Shown: in pieces, positions 1 to 9,117 of the stretch
Layout of the letters: every line of letters begins with the position of its first letter
Numbering within the stretch: position 1 is the stretch's first letter
IMG/VR virus record: IMGVR_UViG_3300042545_000821
Span: 36,770 to 100,769 of that record
Direction: 5' to 3' (one strand)
Length of the DNA stretch: 64,000 nucleotides
Source: a virus
Notes under the pieces: model-generated
The model's database searches: none
Told to the model about the DNA's origin: nothing
The model's input: the letters and a program-made list of their open reading frames with translations, nothing else
Made by a program: the position numbers and the translations under genes

Positions 1-70
1 TTAGGAAAAGAAACTTTGTACGAATTGTACTCAGCGCTAGATTCCCAAGGAAAAAATTTTCTAGGGCCAT
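1..70 (-). CDS. Start of a baseplate-region gene, cut by the window edge
   Basis: The reverse strand opens an ATG at 70 that overlaps the stop of the LysM gene (TAATG junction). It reads MALENFFLGNLALSTIRTKF and stays open to the window edge, so only about 23 residues are visible. The translational coupling and position after the LysM-like gene suggest a further baseplate or tail-hub component. Too little is present to name a family. Confidence 0.6.
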   Translation of the reverse strand, partial: MALENFFLGNLALSTIRTKFLFL

Positions 71-351
71 TACTTAGCATATGGCATCCTTATTACTGTA
101 CCGGGTTCTATGGAAAAAGGGTCAGAAATTAGTTGATTAATCTCTAAAATTTGCCACCAATATTTAGAGTGACCTATGAAGTTTTTAGCAAGCTCTCCTA
201 ACGAGTCTCCGTCTTTCCATACGTAGTCAACATACTTATAGGTAACGTCGTCTGGAAAATTTCTAAATACGGCAATAGTGTATTCTTTTGTGTACTTATG
301 TTTAACCTGGGCAAGAGGTCCATCGTAATACCTAGATACTCTATCAATCAT
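70..351 (-). CDS. LysM-like small baseplate protein
   Basis: A 93-residue protein whose C-terminal half has the pattern of phage baseplate LysM-like domains: a run ending in WKDGDSLGELAKNF, then YWWQILEINQ, then PGTVIRMP. In contractile-tail phages such small proteins sit beside the hub and wedge, as with T4 gp53-type and other tail LysM proteins, and bind the tube-hub junction or peptidoglycan. It overlaps the upstream tail gene by 4 bp (ATGA), and its own stop overlaps the next start. The LysM resemblance is seen by eye; the exact baseplate role is inferred from the family and position. Confidence 0.75.
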   Translation of the reverse strand: MIDRVSRYYDGPLAQVKHKYTKEYTIAVFRNFPDDVTYKYVDYVWKDGDSLGELAKNFIGHSKYWWQILEINQLISDPFSIEPGTVIRMPYAK

Positions 352-2153
352 GGCGTTGTCGTCCCTGTGCTTGCAGTTTTACTTGCGTTTGGATCAACTT
401 CAGGTATTGCAGCATCTTCTTTGTTTTTAGCCTTTAAGAACTCATCAACAGCCGCACCTGATGGGTATCTCAAGAAACTAATGCTGACTACTGAAAGCAT
501 CGGCACCATTTTGTCGGTAAAGACAACGTGGTCTACTGATATGTTTTGTAAAGAGCCATAATATCGCATATTATCGTGAAGAACAAACCAAAGAGGTACG
601 CCGGTTATGTAACCTTTATCTGCAGACTCTCCATCATAGGTAAGCAAAGAGTTACCCTTCATATCTCTATTTCCATTAACAGATCTATATAAAAACTCAA
701 GGTCGTACTCAGTACCGCGCAGTAAAATGCCCTCAACTTCTTCTTTAGATAGCTGTCTAGGGTAGTTTCTTGAGTGTAATGTTGGCGCTGCTTTTAGTGG
801 CATTAACTCAGTCATATCGGCAATTCTATTTAAATACAAAGTAAAATTGACGGCAATATTTCCAGCAATAAGGTTTGCGGGGTCTTGAGTAGATAAGGTC
901 CAGTCAATAGAGGTATTCATAGGAATGCTATAGTTAATGCTTTGAGGGTTGTACATAAATTTAAAGCCAAAAATAGGTACTTTACCCTTTGTTTGAGTGG
1001 CTACGTTTAAAGATTCTGCAGCTCCTTGGCTTTGAAAAATACGGCCAAGGTTATTTCTACTATCTACAAATTGACTAAATACCGAGTTTGCTTTAAAGGT
1101 ATCAATAACAATGCTTTTATTTTCACGCATGGCAGTTTCGTAATCAGCGACACGTATTCCATGGGATATACCCCTAGACACATAATGTGCAGGTGGGTTG
1201 TACGTAATACTATCTGTGCTGGGTATAGTTAATCCACCCTCTGGTGGTTCAGGGGTAGGGGCTACTGGCTCTTCACAGTTTGCAGAATTAGCTTTAAGAA
1301 GCAATTGTTTAGCGTATTTCTCACTAGGTTGTTTTACAGGTGAGCCAACTAATGTTCCGGCCGTGTCAAATCTGTATAAAATCCAACTACTAGCTGTTCC
1401 CGCTGGGTAACCCGCAACCTGCGTAAATAGTATTTTTAAAGCTAACCATTGTTTTTTACACGCATCGTAAACTATGTTATATTGATAATCTGGCACATTA
1501 GGTTTTTCAGAGTAGTCATAGTACGAAGTTCTAGTTCCTGCTAGAGGGGGGCTTGGGACTGCCCACGTAGTTCCAGGAAACATAGCATCAATAATTAATT
1601 TAAAAGGTTTAGTTGGCTTAGTTGCTGCGACAGTAAAGTTAACAGCTGGTACTTTTCCTTTACGGTCATAATTAACGGCATCAGCGGGCAGCGGCGTAGA
1701 TGATCCAACCTTAACACTTATTACTGGCTTAGCAGTAGTCTGTACGTCAGAAGTAACATTAAACCAAAATACTGTGCCAGAACCTCCACCTACGTTTCGT
1801 TCTGGTTCTTGTTTTATTCCAGTTATTTTTCCCTTAAAATTTGCGTTGGCAGTTGCAGTTACGTTAACGCCACCTTCTTCGTTATCGCCAAGAAAATTAA
1901 TAGCCAATTGGTTGCCTTGTTGGGGAGTTCTTTTATAGACCCTAATTCTATATTGAACAGTATTTCGTGTGTTTACCTGTTTTCCATCAGAAGGTATTAA
2001 AACCCACTCATTACTATAATAAAAGTCAACTGTTTCTCGGCCACCAGATGCCGTTGAGTTTGAGCCTGCTGCAGAAACAGAGTAGGTTATAGGACTTATA
2101 TCTGAGTACTCATACGCTTGAACTGTGTAATAAAAGTCAGCTGCTGAAGTCAT
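348..2153 (-). CDS. Large tail/baseplate protein, hub-like
   Basis: A 601-residue protein coupled to the tape measure by a TAATG junction. Residues 1-300 look like beta-rich repeated domains (YTVQAYEY, VQYRIRVYKR, FKGKITGIK). A proline-rich linker (PVAPTPEPPEGG) follows at about 285-300. A C-terminal domain from about residue 395 contains FGFKFMYNPQSINYSIP. That last pattern resembles the N-terminal fold of contractile injection system tube/LysM-carrier proteins, which fits the LysM gene directly downstream. Its position after the tape measure argues for a baseplate hub or tube-initiator component. The exact role is inferred. Confidence 0.6.
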   Translation of the reverse strand: MTSAADFYYTVQAYEYSDISPITYSVSAAGSNSTASGGRETVDFYYSNEWVLIPSDGKQVNTRNTVQYRIRVYKRTPQQGNQLAINFLGDNEEGGVNVTATANANFKGKITGIKQEPERNVGGGSGTVFWFNVTSDVQTTAKPVISVKVGSSTPLPADAVNYDRKGKVPAVNFTVAATKPTKPFKLIIDAMFPGTTWAVPSPPLAGTRTSYYDYSEKPNVPDYQYNIVYDACKKQWLALKILFTQVAGYPAGTASSWILYRFDTAGTLVGSPVKQPSEKYAKQLLLKANSANCEEPVAPTPEPPEGGLTIPSTDSITYNPPAHYVSRGISHGIRVADYETAMRENKSIVIDTFKANSVFSQFVDSRNNLGRIFQSQGAAESLNVATQTKGKVPIFGFKFMYNPQSINYSIPMNTSIDWTLSTQDPANLIAGNIAVNFTLYLNRIADMTELMPLKAAPTLHSRNYPRQLSKEEVEGILLRGTEYDLEFLYRSVNGNRDMKGNSLLTYDGESADKGYITGVPLWFVLHDNMRYYGSLQNISVDHVVFTDKMVPMLSVVSISFLRYPSGAAVDEFLKAKNKEDAAIPEVDPNASKTASTGTTTP

Positions 2154-5100
2154 TAGTATGTCCCTATTCCATTTAAGCGTAGTTCGTCTTCTAGCACTTT
2201 TTTAAATTTCCTAACCATAGCCTCAGCTTCAGCATTACTTGCTTGGGCTATTTGAACATGCATTGTTACGTTTATGTCTTGCTTTGAGGCTGTAGAGAAG
2301 CTAGACGTACTACGTGAGCTGTTAACAGCTTGTGCGCCAGTGGTTGCCCCAAGAGACATAGACTGCGCAGATCCAATATTCTCAGACCCACCAATACCAT
2401 TGTCTGCCCCACCAATACCTGCAGCTTTCTGTGTTGTTGCGGCATCATCTAAGAACTTAGTAAACGTGCCGCTAGTAAAGGTTGTCCAACCTTTCCAATG
2501 CTTTCCTTGGTTACTTTTTTCATAGCCAGCGGCAATATTATACTCTGCATTTTTTAATCTACTGCCGTCACGATAAGGGTCGTTATAAGCTTTCCAATCT
2601 TTTAAAGATCTAATTTGGAAAGCACCGTAGCTAGGGCCCCATTTTTTAGACACTAAATGCTTATCACCAACCGCGTCTGCCCTACCACCAGACTCAGCCA
2701 AAGCAACAGCAAAAGCAGTTTGAAGTGCCGCCCCTCGGAAACCTTGTGCATGAAGCATTCTCATTAACCCTTTGCGGCTTCCCCCGGTCATGCCGGCGCT
2801 ATCTCCTGAAACTGGGTTCTCTTCTGAGTTAAAGATTGCTGTTCCTCGTTTTTTACCTAAACCTACTTTACCGCCGCCCTTATCTAGGTAACTATTAACG
2901 TCGTCCCAACCTACCGGACTTCCAGAACTTATTTTGCTTTTTACTAAGGCGCCTAGCTCAGCGGAGTTTAGGTCAGATATTGAATTAAATGTAAAAGGCC
3001 TTCCGCTTCCCGATACATCTGAGTAAGGTAGCTCTTTATTAAATACCCTATTAATTACGCGCTTACCTATGTTAATTCCGCTAGTAACCATATTTTTAAT
3101 AAATTGAAATGCTTTGCCAAAGAATGATCTAGGGTCTTTTCTTCCTTGAGCACCTACACCACCATGGTCTCTAACCTCAAAGTGAAGGTGGGGACCAGTT
3201 GAGGTTCCTGCTCCTGAAGAGCCTTTAGCTCCACCAGACTTTGCAACTTCTTGCCCGCTAGTAACTTTGTCGCCTTTTTTAACAAGAATTTTACTAAGGT
3301 GAGCGTACATAGTTGACTTGCCGCCAGCATGTTTAATAATTAAATATCGTCCGTATTGACGGTGCATTCCTGTTTCAGAAACTGTTCCATCACCTGCAGC
3401 AGCAATAGATGTTCCTACAGGTACGCCGTAGTCAATACCTGAGTGGTTTGAACTAATTCCTGGGTTTCTTTTAGCTGCATCCGGTCTAGGACCATAAGGA
3501 GAAGTTACTTTTGTTCCAGGAGGAACAGGCATTTGTAGAATATTTCCTTTTGGTTTTACAGCAGTTGACGCAACGCTCCCACTTGTTGGCATTTCTGGGC
3601 CACCCATTCCGTGAGAACAGCCCATTGATCCGTGGGAACAACCTCCGTCCCCACCTCCCATGCCTCCGTCTTTAACGCCACCAGTTGCTAAGTTTCCAAC
3701 TCCACCTGCAGCCATTCCTGCAAATGCTCCCGGAACTCCACCAGCAGCTAATCCCGTAAGTCCGCCTTGACCAATATCAAATGCCATGTTGCCAAGCCAT
3801 TTAGCCCAACCAGGTAACTTATTACCTTTTTTATTTAACCACTGCTGTGCTTTTTCCAGTCCCGTGTAGATACCTGCAGCTAATCCAACACGCCCAAACT
3901 TTGCTGCTTTAGATCCTTTGGCAAGAATGCCAGTAGCTTTAAATTTACCTTTACCGGTAAGCATACTCATTAGACCTGCTCCAAGCCCTGTTGCCCCAGC
4001 AGCACCCGCAGCACCCGCACCACCACCACCAGCTGCAGCTGCAGCAGCGCCTGGCCCAATAATTCCAACACGTTTTGCTAAATTAGCGGCTAATAACATT
4101 TGACCTATGTTGGCTGCGCCGCCGGCTGCCATACCACCAAGATTAGATAGTGTTGCGCCAGTATTACCCGCCCCAGGAAAAGTTTGAAGGGCTCCTTTAA
4201 AAGTCATAAGTGCTTGAGTGACTGAGGGAAGAGCTTCAGCAAGAGAGCTAAATCCATCATTTACAGAGGCAGTAGTTCTAAGGGCTACGTTATAGCCGCC
4301 TACTAAACCAGATTCTGTAGCTTGTAACTTTCTAGCTTCGCTACTATTGTATCTAAACTGTGATCTAATAGGGCTGTCTTTAGCTACACCCATTAAATCT
4401 AATGCTTTATTTGAATTGTTTAGGTCGCCTTTTTTTAATCCCCCACCTTTTGACGCACGAGCAACAATTCCTGCTTGCAATATTCCTAGAAGATTAGGAT
4501 CTCCACCAGCAACAGCCATAAGAGATTGATATCCCTTACTGTTTGGGTTATAGACCATCTGCGCTTGTTCTGCGGTTATTTTCCTACCGCCATATAAAAA
4601 GTTATAGGTATCATTAATAACTTGATTCATTGGTCTTTGATTGCCTTTTGAATCACGAGTTCTTACGCCCATACGTAAGAAACTCATGCCATTCATACCA
4701 GCAATAGCGCCAGCTACTTGCTCGTTTGAGCCTCCGCTTATAGCGCTAAGTCCACCAACTTGACTCATAACGTTTTTAGAGCTTAAACTATTCGCTAAAT
4801 ATCCGCCTTGATACGCAAGAGCTGTGGCAGCCATAGTAGGGCCCATAGCGCTTGTAGCACCGTTTCCTACTTGTTTATTTGCAAGACCAAGAGCTTTACG
4901 TGTAGACATCCCACTTCTACCCGCGTAAGTATCCAACGCCATTCTCTGGGTAACAGCTGCCATAGTATCTGGGGCCATTGAGTACGCCAGACCACCAACA
5001 GCAGCTGTTGCTAAAGCAGCGCCGCCAACAATTTTTTCGGTGCGAGTAAAGCTGCCTAGGCCAAGTTTTTGACTTCCATCATATTTTCCACCAGTAGCGG

Positions 5101-5266
5101 CAGACATAGCTTTAGCGGCTTTTTCAAAATTTTTGGCAAATTTTTCAGACATGTCAACTAACGTCTTCATATCTTTTATAAAGCCTTTACCGGCTTTATC
5201 CATCTTACTTGTGGTGCCCGCAGCCTTTTTTTCGTCGTCAGGGGTCACCAGGTTTTGACCTGCCAT
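2153..5266 (-). CDS. Tape measure protein with M23 peptidase and lysozyme-like domains
   Basis: A 1037-residue protein in the tape-measure position between the tail chaperone and the baseplate genes. The N-terminal half is Ala/Gly-rich with hydrophobic stretches (about residues 75-130 and 370-540). A Cys/His patch, CSHGSMGCSHG, lies near residue 545. Residues about 585-715 form an M23 (LytM-like) endopeptidase: SPYGPRPD, the zinc ligands in NHSGIDYG, and HLHFEV. Residues about 825-940 form a lysozyme/transglycosylase-like domain with ALAESGGRADA and YGAFQIRS. It would set tail length and open the peptidoglycan during DNA entry. The lysozyme-like part resembles the plus-strand protein at 36996-37514. 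Confidence 0.93.
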   Translation of the reverse strand: MAGQNLVTPDDEKKAAGTTSKMDKAGKGFIKDMKTLVDMSEKFAKNFEKAAKAMSAATGGKYDGSQKLGLGSFTRTEKIVGGAALATAAVGGLAYSMAPDTMAAVTQRMALDTYAGRSGMSTRKALGLANKQVGNGATSAMGPTMAATALAYQGGYLANSLSSKNVMSQVGGLSAISGGSNEQVAGAIAGMNGMSFLRMGVRTRDSKGNQRPMNQVINDTYNFLYGGRKITAEQAQMVYNPNSKGYQSLMAVAGGDPNLLGILQAGIVARASKGGGLKKGDLNNSNKALDLMGVAKDSPIRSQFRYNSSEARKLQATESGLVGGYNVALRTTASVNDGFSSLAEALPSVTQALMTFKGALQTFPGAGNTGATLSNLGGMAAGGAANIGQMLLAANLAKRVGIIGPGAAAAAAGGGGAGAAGAAGATGLGAGLMSMLTGKGKFKATGILAKGSKAAKFGRVGLAAGIYTGLEKAQQWLNKKGNKLPGWAKWLGNMAFDIGQGGLTGLAAGGVPGAFAGMAAGGVGNLATGGVKDGGMGGGDGGCSHGSMGCSHGMGGPEMPTSGSVASTAVKPKGNILQMPVPPGTKVTSPYGPRPDAAKRNPGISSNHSGIDYGVPVGTSIAAAGDGTVSETGMHRQYGRYLIIKHAGGKSTMYAHLSKILVKKGDKVTSGQEVAKSGGAKGSSGAGTSTGPHLHFEVRDHGGVGAQGRKDPRSFFGKAFQFIKNMVTSGINIGKRVINRVFNKELPYSDVSGSGRPFTFNSISDLNSAELGALVKSKISSGSPVGWDDVNSYLDKGGGKVGLGKKRGTAIFNSEENPVSGDSAGMTGGSRKGLMRMLHAQGFRGAALQTAFAVALAESGGRADAVGDKHLVSKKWGPSYGAFQIRSLKDWKAYNDPYRDGSRLKNAEYNIAAGYEKSNQGKHWKGWTTFTSGTFTKFLDDAATTQKAAGIGGADNGIGGSENIGSAQSMSLGATTGAQAVNSSRSTSSFSTASKQDINVTMHVQIAQASNAEAEAMVRKFKKVLEDELRLNGIGTY

Positions 5267-5268
5267 AT

Positions 5269-5427
5269 TTATCTCACCGCCTTAGGTTTCATTGCAGCTT
5301 TACTTAACCAAACCATTCTTTCTCTAAAAGAGAGGGAACGAATATCTGTTAACGTCCATCCTGGATAGTGCTGGGATATAAGATCGTAGCTATCTAGTAG
5401 TACGTCGTAACTTGATTCATTCTCGAA
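5269..5427 (-). CDS. Frameshift extension of the tail assembly chaperone
   Basis: A 52-codon open stretch with no usable start codon continues from the end of the 271-aa chaperone gene in the +1 frame and stops at 5269, just before the tape measure start. Its product contains SYDLISQHYPGWTLTDIR followed by SLSFRERMVWLSKAA, a typical pattern for the second part of tail assembly chaperones. At the junction the zero frame reads TTG TTT CGA GAA TGA. tRNA-Phe decoding TTT can re-pair with TTC after slipping +1, with the slow codon CGA waiting in the A site. Tail chaperones of many phages are made by programmed frameshifting. The +1 (or -2) direction here is my reading of the frames. Confidence 0.8.
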   Translation of the reverse strand, partial: FENESSYDVLLDSYDLISQHYPGWTLTDIRSLSFRERMVWLSKAAMKPKAVR

Positions 5428-6232
5428 ACAAATCCGCTAACGTTAGCGGTAGCGACACCTCCTGCTCGCAACTTGAGCATGTTTTTTTAATCTCGCTTAG
5501 TTGTGGGCCAGGGTTGCGATTAGTTATTTCTTCAAGCAATGTTCGTCGATCTTTAATGCTTAAATCACGGATCTGTTGTACGCTCATTACTGGAACCCCA
5601 TTAATAGAAGCTATGCAGCCTTTGAGCAAGATAGTATCTAACTCAGCTGAGTTCTTATTAGTAGCGTTAACTAGTGCTTTTTGGGTTATTCCTGTAGGGA
5701 GGTTTAAGACTATTGTTCCAACCTTACAAGTAACTGTAAACTCTCGGTCTTCTTCATTTAACTTTTTAATTTCAACATCTTTTTCAAGGTCAATTTCAAA
5801 AGTCTTTGCTTCGCCACAACTAGGGCACATTGGGCCAACTTTTACGTCTGGGCCAAATGTAGCAATTCGAATAGCTAACAAAATCATTTCTCGATCTCCC
5901 GCAAGAAGAGAGTCTAAAGTCTCTTTGTCAGCAGGCTTATCGCCAATTTTTACTGTTGCTTTTTCTAGAATAGCTAGGAGCCCTTTACCAGCATCTGTAA
6001 TTCTGGCAAGTTGTTCCTCGTCTGCTCCAGTTAATTCTCTAATCTCTACCGTGGTAGTTAGACCATCAAAAGGGTCAAATAATCCACCTGGTAGTTCTAC
6101 CTGAGTATCAGGAGGTGATGGGATTTCTGTTTTTGACGCAGCTACCACCACCTCCTGCTCAGATAAAGCCTGGTTTACAAGCTTATTAGCAAGGGTTGGG
6201 TCGGATGATGCACTGATAGTTTCTGTAGACAT
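5417..6232 (-). CDS. Tail assembly chaperone, short (zero-frame) form
   Basis: A 271-residue protein located between the tube gene and the tape measure, the standard slot for tail assembly chaperones. It has a Pro-rich N-terminal part, then VELPGGLFDPFDGL and TVEIRELTGADEEQLARI, and two CxxC pairs (CPSC at about residue 138 and CSSC near 255) that could bind zinc. Its stop lies in ATGAATCAAG, where a +1 frameshift would add the 52-residue extension described separately. Such proteins bind the tape measure during tail assembly and are usually absent from the virion. The protein is also comparable to small T4-like baseplate-assembly zinc proteins. Confidence 0.78.
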   Translation of the reverse strand: MSTETISASSDPTLANKLVNQALSEQEVVVAASKTEIPSPPDTQVELPGGLFDPFDGLTTTVEIRELTGADEEQLARITDAGKGLLAILEKATVKIGDKPADKETLDSLLAGDREMILLAIRIATFGPDVKVGPMCPSCGEAKTFEIDLEKDVEIKKLNEEDREFTVTCKVGTIVLNLPTGITQKALVNATNKNSAELDTILLKGCIASINGVPVMSVQQIRDLSIKDRRTLLEEITNRNPGPQLSEIKKTCSSCEQEVSLPLTLADLFRE

Positions 6233-6253
6233 ATAGTTTTCCTATTCCTTTAA

Positions 6254-6889
6254 TTAAGAACCAAAGGTTCCGTTTGCGTTGAATTTCTTAGCTGAACCGC
6301 TTTCTGTGTAGTTTGACGCAAAAGTAACGTCAAACCCTTCATGAACTAGAGTCATTTCTTCAACCATAAGAGTTGAAGATCCTGCGTCTAGGTTGCTGTA
6401 TCCAAGAGAGGTAATCCATGCATTGTGTACACGAAAACGCATAGAAGCATGCTGATCGTATGCTGTTGCTGCTGCTGCAGTACTAGCAGATCCAGCGTAT
6501 GCTGCTGGGTTTGGATGGCTCAATACTGCGATATCAATATCGCAACGGAAGTTAGCACCAATGCCGCTTGTAGCATTTGGTGTTAGTACTGAAAATAGAC
6601 GGCGCATCCACTTAGCGTGAGCATCATTTCCCAACATTACGCCCTTTGAAAGGCTAATTGGTCCAAATGAGCTTTGGCCAGGGATCTGGTGCACGTTTGT
6701 GTTGTAGCCGCCTTCGCGGTATGCGATTGACTCTGTTGTAACGCTTAGGCCGGAGAGTGAAACAAACCCCATTTTTCCAAATGAAGTCCCCCACTTACCG
6801 TCAGCGCTTTCTGGCAGAAACTCAACCACAAACTTAAAATTACGTACTGGATCTGTTGCCAGAGTACTTAAGGGGTTAGTATAACTCAT
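6254..6889 (-). CDS. Tail tube protein (T4 gp19 family)
   Basis: A 211-residue protein directly downstream of the sheath gene. It opens with NPLSTLATDPVRNFKFVVEF and contains GFVSLSGLSV, IAYREGGYNTNVHQIPGQ and ISLSKGVM. These are the hallmarks of the gp19-type tube fold (a tube monomer with the YREGG...iPG...RG pattern). It polymerises into the inner tube inside the contractile sheath. Length and gene order match the family. A good ribosome site (AGGAGATAAAAAG) precedes the ATG. Confidence 0.93.
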   Translation of the reverse strand: MSYTNPLSTLATDPVRNFKFVVEFLPESADGKWGTSFGKMGFVSLSGLSVTTESIAYREGGYNTNVHQIPGQSSFGPISLSKGVMLGNDAHAKWMRRLFSVLTPNATSGIGANFRCDIDIAVLSHPNPAAYAGSASTAAAATAYDQHASMRFRVHNAWITSLGYSNLDAGSSTLMVEEMTLVHEGFDVTFASNYTESGSAKKFNANGTFGS

Positions 6890-6903
6890 TTCTTTTTATC
6901 TCC

Positions 6904-8469
6904 TTACGCCGTAGCGTTTCCTGTTAGCTGACCAAGTTTGATGACAATAAACTCTGCTGGGTACTCTAGGGCTACGCCAATTTCAATATTAACGCGACCT
7001 GAAGTAAGGTCAGAGGCACTGTTTGTTGATGCATCGCATCGTACATAGAAAGCCTTATCTGGGCTTGACCCACGAAGTCCACCCTGTTGCCAGTATGAAC
7101 GTAGGAAAGAGCCAAGAGTTACACGAAGCTGAGACCATAGACGTTCGTCATTGTTCTCAAAAATCGCAAATGAGCTTCTATCTGTCATTTCTTTCTTGAT
7201 GTATATGAGGGAGCGACGTACGTTAATGTAGCGGTCTCCCGGGGTGTTATTCATTGTACGTCCGCCCATTACAACAATTCCGGCACCAGGTACTTGACGG
7301 ATTACGTTAATTGGACGTGATGAGACGTTCAAAGCGTCTAGTTGAGCATTAGTCAATTGACGTTCTGCAGATACTGCAAGAGCTACGCGGTTTGTATAAC
7401 CAGCTGGGGTCTTGAATACTCCACGAGAAGCGTCAGTTGCTAAATACTGGCCTACCATCGCTGCACCAGGTGCTTGATTGCGAGTTGCAGTAGATGAGGC
7501 ACGAAGTGTGTCTGGAATTGCTACCCATGGGTAGTAGACCGCGGCACATCCACCATCAGATGCGGCAATAAATGCTGCAGTTACGTCGTTTGCGTATGTT
7601 TGAGCCTCAGTTGGGTTAAGGCCTGCTGGGGTATCTACAACTGCAAACGCATCTCCACGACCTTCGCAGTAAGCTACAAGATCTGACTGAATGTTAATAG
7701 AGAGTGTTCGCTCAGTAGTAGTTCCTGCAGTATTGTACAGGTAGGCAGCTTCTGGTACGTTAAATATCAGAGGATTTTCAATTGGATCAAATGTCTCAAG
7801 AGCTGTAGAGTACTCAGTTCTTGTTGGTGCAGATCCGTTAAGGCCTGATATAAGAGTTTTTACTCCGTCAACCTTAGGCATATCGTCCGGAGATACAGAA
7901 GCTGAGTTTAGATCAGAAACTATAATAACGCTAGACTGTGAGTTAATTACTGATACGACATAACGTGGGTCAGTAGTAACCATGCTTAAATCTGTATACT
8001 GCTCAAGAATATTAGAGGTTGCGTTTCCACCAATAGTTGGAGCCCCATATACTACAAGAGAGAACCGATTTACCGATCCCGCAGCTTTTATTTCTACAGA
8101 TATAGAATTTCCCCAAGTACCAGCGTTTGCAGCTTTTACTAGAAGGGTGTTTAGGGGGGTAGCCGCACGATCAGTCAAGGTTACTTGAGCTTGTGCAGCA
8201 CCTGTTCCTACTACACGCTTTACGTATAGTTGACGGCCGCCATTAGCAAAAAAGTTATAGGCAGCCCAAGTTGTTGAATAGGCGTCTTCTAAAGCTCCAA
8301 AAGTCTTGGTAAAATCTGTCCAAGAATTTAGAAGAACAGGGTTAACTGAAGGTCCTTTTGATAATGGACCCACAAATGCTCCAATAGCGTTTCCGCTATC
8401 TGCAAGAGTTACTGCCTGTGGAAGTTCAACTTCCTGAATGAAAACGCCAGGTCTACTGTATGTAGCCAT
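6904..8469 (-). CDS. Tail sheath protein
   Basis: A 521-residue protein with the classic sheath start TYSRPGVFIQEVELPQAV. It has an N-terminal domain with FVGPLSKGPS and NFFANGGRQLYVKRVVG. The C-terminal contractile core has MGGRTMN, YINVRRSLIYIKKEM, FAIFENNDERLWSQLR and AEFIVIKLGQ. Sheath monomers form the outer contractile tube that drives the inner tube through the host envelope. This gene establishes the contractile (myovirus-type) tail. It is followed by the tube gene, as usual. Confidence 0.96.
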   Translation of the reverse strand: MATYSRPGVFIQEVELPQAVTLADSGNAIGAFVGPLSKGPSVNPVLLNSWTDFTKTFGALEDAYSTTWAAYNFFANGGRQLYVKRVVGTGAAQAQVTLTDRAATPLNTLLVKAANAGTWGNSISVEIKAAGSVNRFSLVVYGAPTIGGNATSNILEQYTDLSMVTTDPRYVVSVINSQSSVIIVSDLNSASVSPDDMPKVDGVKTLISGLNGSAPTRTEYSTALETFDPIENPLIFNVPEAAYLYNTAGTTTERTLSINIQSDLVAYCEGRGDAFAVVDTPAGLNPTEAQTYANDVTAAFIAASDGGCAAVYYPWVAIPDTLRASSTATRNQAPGAAMVGQYLATDASRGVFKTPAGYTNRVALAVSAERQLTNAQLDALNVSSRPINVIRQVPGAGIVVMGGRTMNNTPGDRYINVRRSLIYIKKEMTDRSSFAIFENNDERLWSQLRVTLGSFLRSYWQQGGLRGSSPDKAFYVRCDASTNSASDLTSGRVNIEIGVALEYPAEFIVIKLGQLTGNATA

Positions 8470-8517
8470 TCGGTTTTACTCCTTAATATGTTAGGTTGTT
8501 TACTGTGGGTTCCGAGT

Positions 8518-9117
8518 TTATTGACTGATTGGTGTGAAATCTGTAAATTGCTCTTGTAGTGTGATGTTTGGTGGTGTTAGCACTTCGTATAGCTGTACAA
8601 GCTGAGCTGGGAGGAACTCCGAGCTAACCTGGACGTTGTAGATATTTTTAAACAAGCGCTTGTCTTGTTCAGTCGTATCTCGTTTTACAAACCCCATCAT
8701 ATCTATCCTGCGTACAGTGCCATCTTCAGGAATTACTAGGAGTCCAAATCTTAACGGTAATCTCGTTGGAGCAAATAAAGCATTTATAATTTGTCGATCA
8801 TGTCTAGGTTGACGAGCATATGTAGTTATTTGATAGTCTAAATTTACTGGTATTGGGTACCAGGTTGCGTAATCTACGTTTGCACTACCACCTTCAGGAG
8901 TATACGGCAAATCTATGTAACCTCTATGAGCCCTGTCTAGCGACTCAGCAATTCCTACAAGATCGATTGTAATATATGGGTAGCTCTGCTGACGGATTTC
9001 ATTATCTGGTTGTCCAAACCACACCCCTACAGGGCGAGTTGCGTTACCAGAGTCAGAAACAGTAATGCCGCTTATTAAAGTTTTTAACGCCTTATCTTCA
9101 TTAATAATATAGGGCAT
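8518..9117 (-). CDS. Neck/tail terminator-like protein
   Basis: A 199-residue protein coupled to the preceding 108-aa gene by TAATG. Motifs are PYITIDLVG, DYQITTYARQPRHDRQ, APTRLPLRFG and a C-terminal TPPNITLQEQF. A short alpha/beta protein with this composition just upstream of the sheath usually caps the tail or joins it to the neck. I place it as a tail terminator or neck protein from gene order. No diagnostic motif proves it. Confidence 0.55.
   Translation of the reverse strand: MPYIINEDKALKTLISGITVSDSGNATRPVGVWFGQPDNEIRQQSYPYITIDLVGIAESLDRAHRGYIDLPYTPEGGSANVDYATWYPIPVNLDYQITTYARQPRHDRQIINALFAPTRLPLRFGLLVIPEDGTVRRIDMMGFVKRDTTEQDKRLFKNIYNVQVSSEFLPAQLVQLYEVLTPPNITLQEQFTDFTPISQ

Noticed and set aside
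5395-5420. Separate small gene starting at ATG 5420 (MNQVTTYY)
   Set aside because: It stops after eight codons in the -1 frame; the long open stretch is in the +1 frame and has no start codon.
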